Below are positions 58,968-64,000 of a DNA stretch of 64,000 nt, one piece after another. This DNA comes from Pleodorina starrii (lineage: Eukaryota; Chlorophyta; Chlorophyceae; Chlamydomonadales; Volvocaceae). Within the stretch, counting starts at the first letter, position 1. Each line of letters begins with the position of its first letter. The notes below the pieces were generated by a model. The model searched no databases. It had not been told where the DNA came from and saw nothing but the letters and a program-made list of their open reading frames with translations. A program made the position numbers and the translations under genes. The stretch covers positions 295,001 to 359,000 of the forward strand of contig BRXU01000027.1 in the NCBI GenBank assembly GCA_030267565.1, given 5' to 3'.

Positions 58968-61008
58968 GGGTTGGGTGGGGGGCGTTGCCTGCTGCTGACG
59001 CTGCTGCTGCTGCTGCCTGGCGGTGGAGTCAAGTCGGGCGTTGCCTGCTGGTGGTCGTGGTGGCGAATGAGGGCAGGGGAGAGCGCATGTGCGTTGTGGG
59101 GGTTTGCATACGCGGTGCAGGGATGGGAGCAGGAGAACGCAGTGGGTAGATGGGAAGACTGGCGCGGGGGCGGGAGAAACTGCGGGACGGCGAACCGGGG
59201 GCGAGGTGTGGGGTAGGGTGGGGCAGGCAGTGGCGGTTTATGTGTGTGTGTGTGGGGGGGGGGGGGGTCGGGGGGGGTGTGGACGTGCCGCTTGCGACTT
59301 GTGGCGCTGGTTGATTATTTCAAGTCGGGCCAAGGCGAGGGTCCGAGGGGCGACTGTTTTGGGGAGAGGCGTTCCATTGGGAAGCGTGCTCATTAGGAAA
59401 GGAAAGGAAAGGGGTTACGGGCTTACGGGGTGCGGGCAGGGGTGCACGAACCGTTCCACTCCGCTCCGCACCGCACCAGTGCACTCTTCCGTGAGCCGAA
59501 TTCGTCTCGACCGGCGGGCGGGCGGGCGGGCAAGCGGGCTGCCGGGCCAAAGAGTTATTTCGAATGTATGGACGTCAGGATGTCAATCTTCCTTCGGTCA
59601 TATGATGCCAAAGGGACCGCAGCCCGACGGCTCGCAGGCTCGATTCAAGACGCGCGTCTAGCACCTAGCGCCTGGATGGGTGGGTGGATGGCGTGTAGGT
59701 CGCGAATCGAACCCGTAAGGCAGCGGCAGCAGCAAATTTACGTCACGCGGCTGGAGGGACCAGCCCGGAGCGCCCTTGGCGTTCAGCACGGAGCGCCCTT
59801 GGCGATCAGTTGGGCTCTGTGCCTGTGTGTGTGCTCCCGCGCGGGTGGCCTGCGTCTGCGCTGGTTTACGGCGGTCTGCGCAGCGCGCCGGTACGGTACT
59901 CCTGTCGTCGTCCCAACGGCGGCTCCTTGCTCAGCAAGACAGCAACAGAACGCATGCGGCGCAGCCGCGGGCGGGCGAGAGGGCGGAGGGTGCGGATACA
60001 AGAGGCGGGCGGCACTGCTGCTGTGCTGCGCCGTTTGCCGCCGCCAACGAAACGGCGCTGAGAGGCCTGCATGATAAAAGCTGTAACGCCTCGCCCTAGC
60101 AGCCTGCCTGCTGTGGGGCGGCCGCCAGGGATTGCTTGGGGGAATATGGGGGTTGCCTCCGAGGGGTGCCTCGTCAGTCGTCACGCAAGGGGGACATCCT
60201 CTGTCGGTCCCTCTGAAGGTGGCGCGTTTTATGAGGAGATCCGCTGCCGGGGCGGTGTGGTACAGCTTGTCTCCTGAATCTACCAGTATGGCCGAGCTAA
60301 CCTCGCGCGGTTGTCGGGCCGTTGCAACCGCAACCGAATCAACCCCCTCCCCCCCGTGCGTCATGGCGGGTGTGTGTGCTAGGTTCAACGGCTGTTGTGG
60401 AGGGGACGGAGGGCGACGGACGCTGCTTCGCATGCCAGCGTTTTGCGGTTGCGCTGCATCAGTCATCGGGTTGGCAGATGGGGGCTTGGCTAGGCGCTGC
60501 TTTCGGAACGTGCCGGGCTCTGGTCCCCACTGCTGGGAGCACGGTTACGCGCAGGGATGGCAACAGGTTGGGAGCGAGGCGCAGCAGCTTCGGCCGGCTT
60601 CTCAAAGTCATGCACAGATACGAGGTACAGCTCATCGGTTACGTCGGGCACGTCACTTCGCCGTGGCGTCAGTAACGCGCAAGGTGTAACAGTCTTGTAG
60701 CAAGGGGCTCTTTTAAATGAACCCAATGGAACAAGACGTCGTCAGCGATGGCAACCGCGGTTCCAGGCGGAAAACACGCAAAATACTGTACAGCTTGGAG
60801 AGCACTTTTCCGTATTTTTGGTACTGTCGTCACGCCCAAGCTTCTGTCACCAGTTTGTCGCAGCGGCACACATTGATGTACCAAGAATTTATTGATACTT
60901 GCAACATGCGACGCCGGGCCCGGAACCCGTTGTAACAGCTCTCTCGTTGAGACTACGCCTGATTGGACTTACCTTTACCCGCAAACTCCGGCGCTGCGTC
61001 TGCTGCAA
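58968..61008 (+). other. 3' UTR of TPLATE homologue and upstream region of TPP gene
   Basis: No convincing exon is seen. TGTAA signals on the plus strand occur at 60082-60086 (1.1 kb after the TPLATE stop codon) and 60931-60935; which is used cannot be told. A G-run near 59251-59274 and an imperfect repeat of GCGCCCTTGGCG (about 59770-59805) are present. The TPP promoter should lie in the last few hundred bp. Confidence 0.5.
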
Positions 61009-64000
61009 ATGTGGCGTTCATACTCTGCGGCGCAGCCTGGAACATCACCCAGTGCGTTTCCGAGCTCGGCGGCCCTCTATGGCCCCAGCTCTCGTGCCAG
61101 TTTTGAGCTAGGCGACGACGACGCAAGAACATCTTTAACCTTTTCAAATGGCAATTCACGGGGCAGCTCCGGGCAGTCGCCTTTCGGGCAAAGCGACCCG
61201 GTGGACAACGAAGAAGCAGCCCAGGCGTACCTAGCATGGCAGGCGAGGCCTTAAATTATAGCCATATATGCTTCAGGACTGTCAGCTCAATAAAAACACA
61301 TCGTCGCGCAGGAGAACCACCCCTGCTTACTGACGCATTTCGAGTCGTTCAAAGCGGCCGTGGAGGGGAAACGCCTTGCGGTGTTCCTAGACTACGATGG
61401 TAGGTTGCTTCATGTCCACAGCGTGCTTCCCGTGCCTCGCGCTCCGCGGAAAGACCCAACGCCCACATGGCCCCGCAGGCACGCTCACGCCCATCGTGTC
61501 CAACCCAGACGACGCTAAAATGTCCGACGAGGCAAGTGCACCACAACTCTGCCTGGGTCCCTTCCTGACCATTGCCGCTGTGCTTGTAGCCTCCGCCGCC
61601 CTTGCCGGACGCACCTTAACGGCCGCCCTGCCTGCCGGGCCCCCCCCTGCGGCGCCCGGCTGCCGCTGCCGCCCCCCGCCGCAGATGCGCGACGTTGTGC
61701 GAGCCGTCGCCCGGTCATTCCCCACGGCCATCATTAGCGGTCGCGGTCGGGAAAAGGTGGAGGCCTTTGTGCAGCTGAAGGAAATTTTCTACGCCGGGAG
61801 TCACGGGATGGACATCGCGGGGCCCCGGGTGAGCGCCGCGCCGCTGGACCGCTCGAGCCGCTGCGACCGCGGGGCAGCAGCTGGGACTGGGACTGGGACT
61901 GGTACTAGGCGGCGCGGCCGCGATGTGGATTACACAGAGGTCCGCCCACGTAGCAATATGTGGGCCCCCGAGCCTAGCCGCCTTCCCGACGCGCGGGTCT
62001 CCTGTCCAGGCACGTCCGATTGCGCCCGTCGCGCGCGCGTTTCCCCGACCAACCGTTGCGCCGACCAGCCGCTCATCAACTCGCGGCGGCTCTCCTGCAC
62101 CGCAGGTAGACAACAACAACAATAACAACAACAAAAATGACAACAGCAGCAGCGCCAGCAGCAGTAGCGGCAACAGCGGCAACGCCAACGGCAACGGCAG
62201 TGGATGCAACGGCCAGCGGCCGAGCGGCGAGTTCCAGGCGGCCTTCCAGCCAGCGGCGCACTTTCGACCGCTCATAGACGAAATCTTTGAGGAGTTGCGA
62301 AGACGGTGGGTCGGCGCTGCACTGCACCGCACTGCACCGCACCGCGCTCCGCTGCGTTGCGCCCGCCGGGCCGCTGGCAGGCAGACAGGCTGGCGGGCTT
62401 TTTAGATGGCAAAGACGCAGCTGCCGTCTTCAGAGAGAAGAGAAACACAAGAGGAGCCCCGGTTACGCCTTGCCTTGCCTAGCTAGTCAGGATCAGGAGG
62501 GCTGCGCCATGTGTCTCGAGTCAGGGGGCTACTGGACTATTGATGGGTTACAGTACGCCGTGAGAGCGCCAGCCGAGAGAGAGATGGGAAAAGACGACGG
62601 CATTGTAGCCGTAGCCGTGGCGCGGGGTCTGCTGGAGAACGCTTGCCGGGGGCACATCTGGGCGATTGATTCGCGGGTGACACACCTTCGCAGCAGCTGG
62701 GCAGACACCCCGGCTGTGTGACCACCGTGTGCCGCCAACCCACCCGTTGGGGCTAACCACCTCTGCCTCCTGCTGCTGTAGAACGGCGTTGTGAGGGGCA
62801 GCTGCTGCCAGCTGCTGGGAGGGGCCGTATGGCCGGATCCTGGGATTCTGGGACACGACGGATGTCCCCTCGCCCCTCCCCTTGCTCGGCCTTGGGTCCT
62901 CTCTCACTCGACTCTCACTCGTCTGCAGGTTAAAGGACATTCCCGGCTCGAGCGTGGAGCACAACACCTTTTGCGTGAGCGCCCACTTTCGGAACTGCCC
63001 GGGGGAGGCGTGGCAGGACGTCATATCCACGGTGGAGCAGGTGGTGTCGCAGCACGACGACCTGCGCATGACGCGGGGGCGGAAGGTGGTGGAGATCAGG
63101 CCAAAGGTGAGGTGGCAGTGGAAGTGGCAGGGGCAGGGGCAGTGCGCGGGAGGGAGGGGATGATGGCCGCTTCAAGGGAGGGGCTGGCGAGGCATGATAT
63201 GGATTGCGTCTGTGGCGTGCGGATGGGTGGGTGGGTGGGTGGGTGGGTGCGGACATGGGCGGGAATGTGCGGTGGGTCGTTGGGCGGTGGGTGGGTCGTT
63301 GGGCCGAAGGAAGGGGTCATAGCTGAGGCAGGGGGTGAGGTGCTCGCTGGCCGCTGGACGGAGGGAGGGGTCGCAGCGGGAGGGGGATGCTGGAGGCCGG
63401 GGCGGGGGGCAGTGGGGGTCTCGCCTTGCTGCGGCTTTGGGTGGGGTTTGAGGCCTGAGCTGCGCCGGGCTGAGGGTTCGGGGTGCAGCACGGGTGGCGC
63501 GACGACCTGCGCCAGCAGGCACATCTGCATCCACATTCCCGCTCCCCCAACCGCCGCCCCTCCACTGCCACCTGCCGGTATCGGGCTGTTTGCCGAACGC
63601 TGCCGCCCCGCTGGTGGTTGACCTCCTGCCTCGTCGTCGTCCTCCTCGTTATGCTGCGTTGTCACTTGTCAGGTCAACTGGCACAAGGGCACCGCTCTGA
63701 CTCACTTGGTGGAGGCGCTGGGTCTGGCTCAGCAGCCGGACGTGGTGGCCATCTACGTGGGGGACGACCACACGGACGAGGACGCGTTCAGGACGCTAGA
63801 GGAGACGCGGCAGGGTGAGGACGGGGCGGGCGGGGTGAAGGGGGCAGGGTCAGATGACTCCATCTCGCCTGCAGCGTCCCTCGTTTGCCAATGTGACACA
63901 CACACATGCCCCCACATGCCCCGCAAATGCACACCCCACCGCACCCCACCACACCCCACCCCACCGCACCCCACCGCGCAGGCTTTGGCATCCTGGTCAG
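61009..64000 (+). CDS. TPP: Trehalose-6-phosphate phosphatase, plant type (5' part, runs off the right edge)
   Basis: Exons 61009-61242, 61312-61399, 61479-61531, 61685-61828, 62106-62305, 62929-63106, 63673-63814 and 63982 to the edge, all in phase. The enzyme hydrolyses trehalose-6-phosphate to trehalose and phosphate. HAD motifs are clear: [20 protein letters not shown] (nucleophile and acid Asp), [32 protein letters not shown] (with the motif III lysine) and [15 protein letters not shown]. The cap domain has [21 protein letters not shown] and [35 protein letters not shown] matches the conserved region before the catalytic domain in plant TPPs. An Asn/Ser/Gly-rich insertion (62106-62220) sits in the cap. 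Introns 1 and 3 begin with GC instead of GT. There is no TPS domain in the part seen. The last codons read GFGILVS; only the C-terminal end of the domain is missing. Confidence 0.93.

Noticed and set aside
59695..59725. GGTTCGATTC on the minus strand, like a tRNA B-box
   Set aside because: No matching A-box, acceptor stem or cloverleaf can be folded around it.
61243..61260. Reading TPP exon 1 through to the stop at about 61252
   Set aside because: That would separate the N-terminus from the catalytic domain; splicing at the GC donor restores the conserved TPP order in phase.

Overview
The window looks like nuclear DNA of a volvocine or Chlamydomonas-type green alga. The evidence is very high coding GC, many short GT-AG introns, long Ala/Gly/Ser/Gln runs in proteins, abundant (GT)n, CT-rich and G-rich simple repeats in introns, TGTAA as the likely poly(A) signal, and plant-lineage genes (TPLATE, trehalose-6-phosphate phosphatase, a twin-arginine thylakoid lumen protein). 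Splice models were built by hand from splice sites and reading-frame continuity. Nearly every predicted exon joins in phase, which is the main support for the models.

Layout from left to right: (1) a minus-strand gene of unknown function running off the left edge (1-4427); (2) a 17-exon minus-strand Patched/RND-type membrane protein (7537-16411); (3) an intronless plus-strand exosome subunit RRP4 (17075-18046); (4) a minus-strand CUEDC2-like protein (19784-21549); (5) a plus-strand F-box protein with an FBA-type C-terminus (23147-26717); (6) a 16-kb minus-strand gene for a predicted ~4,790-residue, mostly disordered protein (28602-44538); (7) a plus-strand Tat-targeted thylakoid lumen protein (44836-47145); (8) a 17-exon plus-strand TPLATE homologue (48062-58967); (9) the 5' part of a plus-strand trehalose-6-phosphate phosphatase (61009 to the right edge).

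The genes do not form one pathway. They cover membrane lipid transport and endocytosis (Patched-like, TPLATE), RNA decay (RRP4), ubiquitin biology (CUE and F-box proteins), sugar signalling (TPP) and the chloroplast (lumen protein). Two head-to-head pairs may share promoters: Patched-like/RRP4 (663 bp between start codons) and giant protein/lumen protein (297 bp).

The most notable non-genic signals are: a short motif recurring in introns of unrelated genes, often just upstream of the 3' splice site and reminiscent of introner elements; an exact ~113-bp inverted duplication tied to (GT)n tracts, one copy in an F-box intron and one at the 3' end of the giant gene; and two GC-AG introns in the TPP gene.
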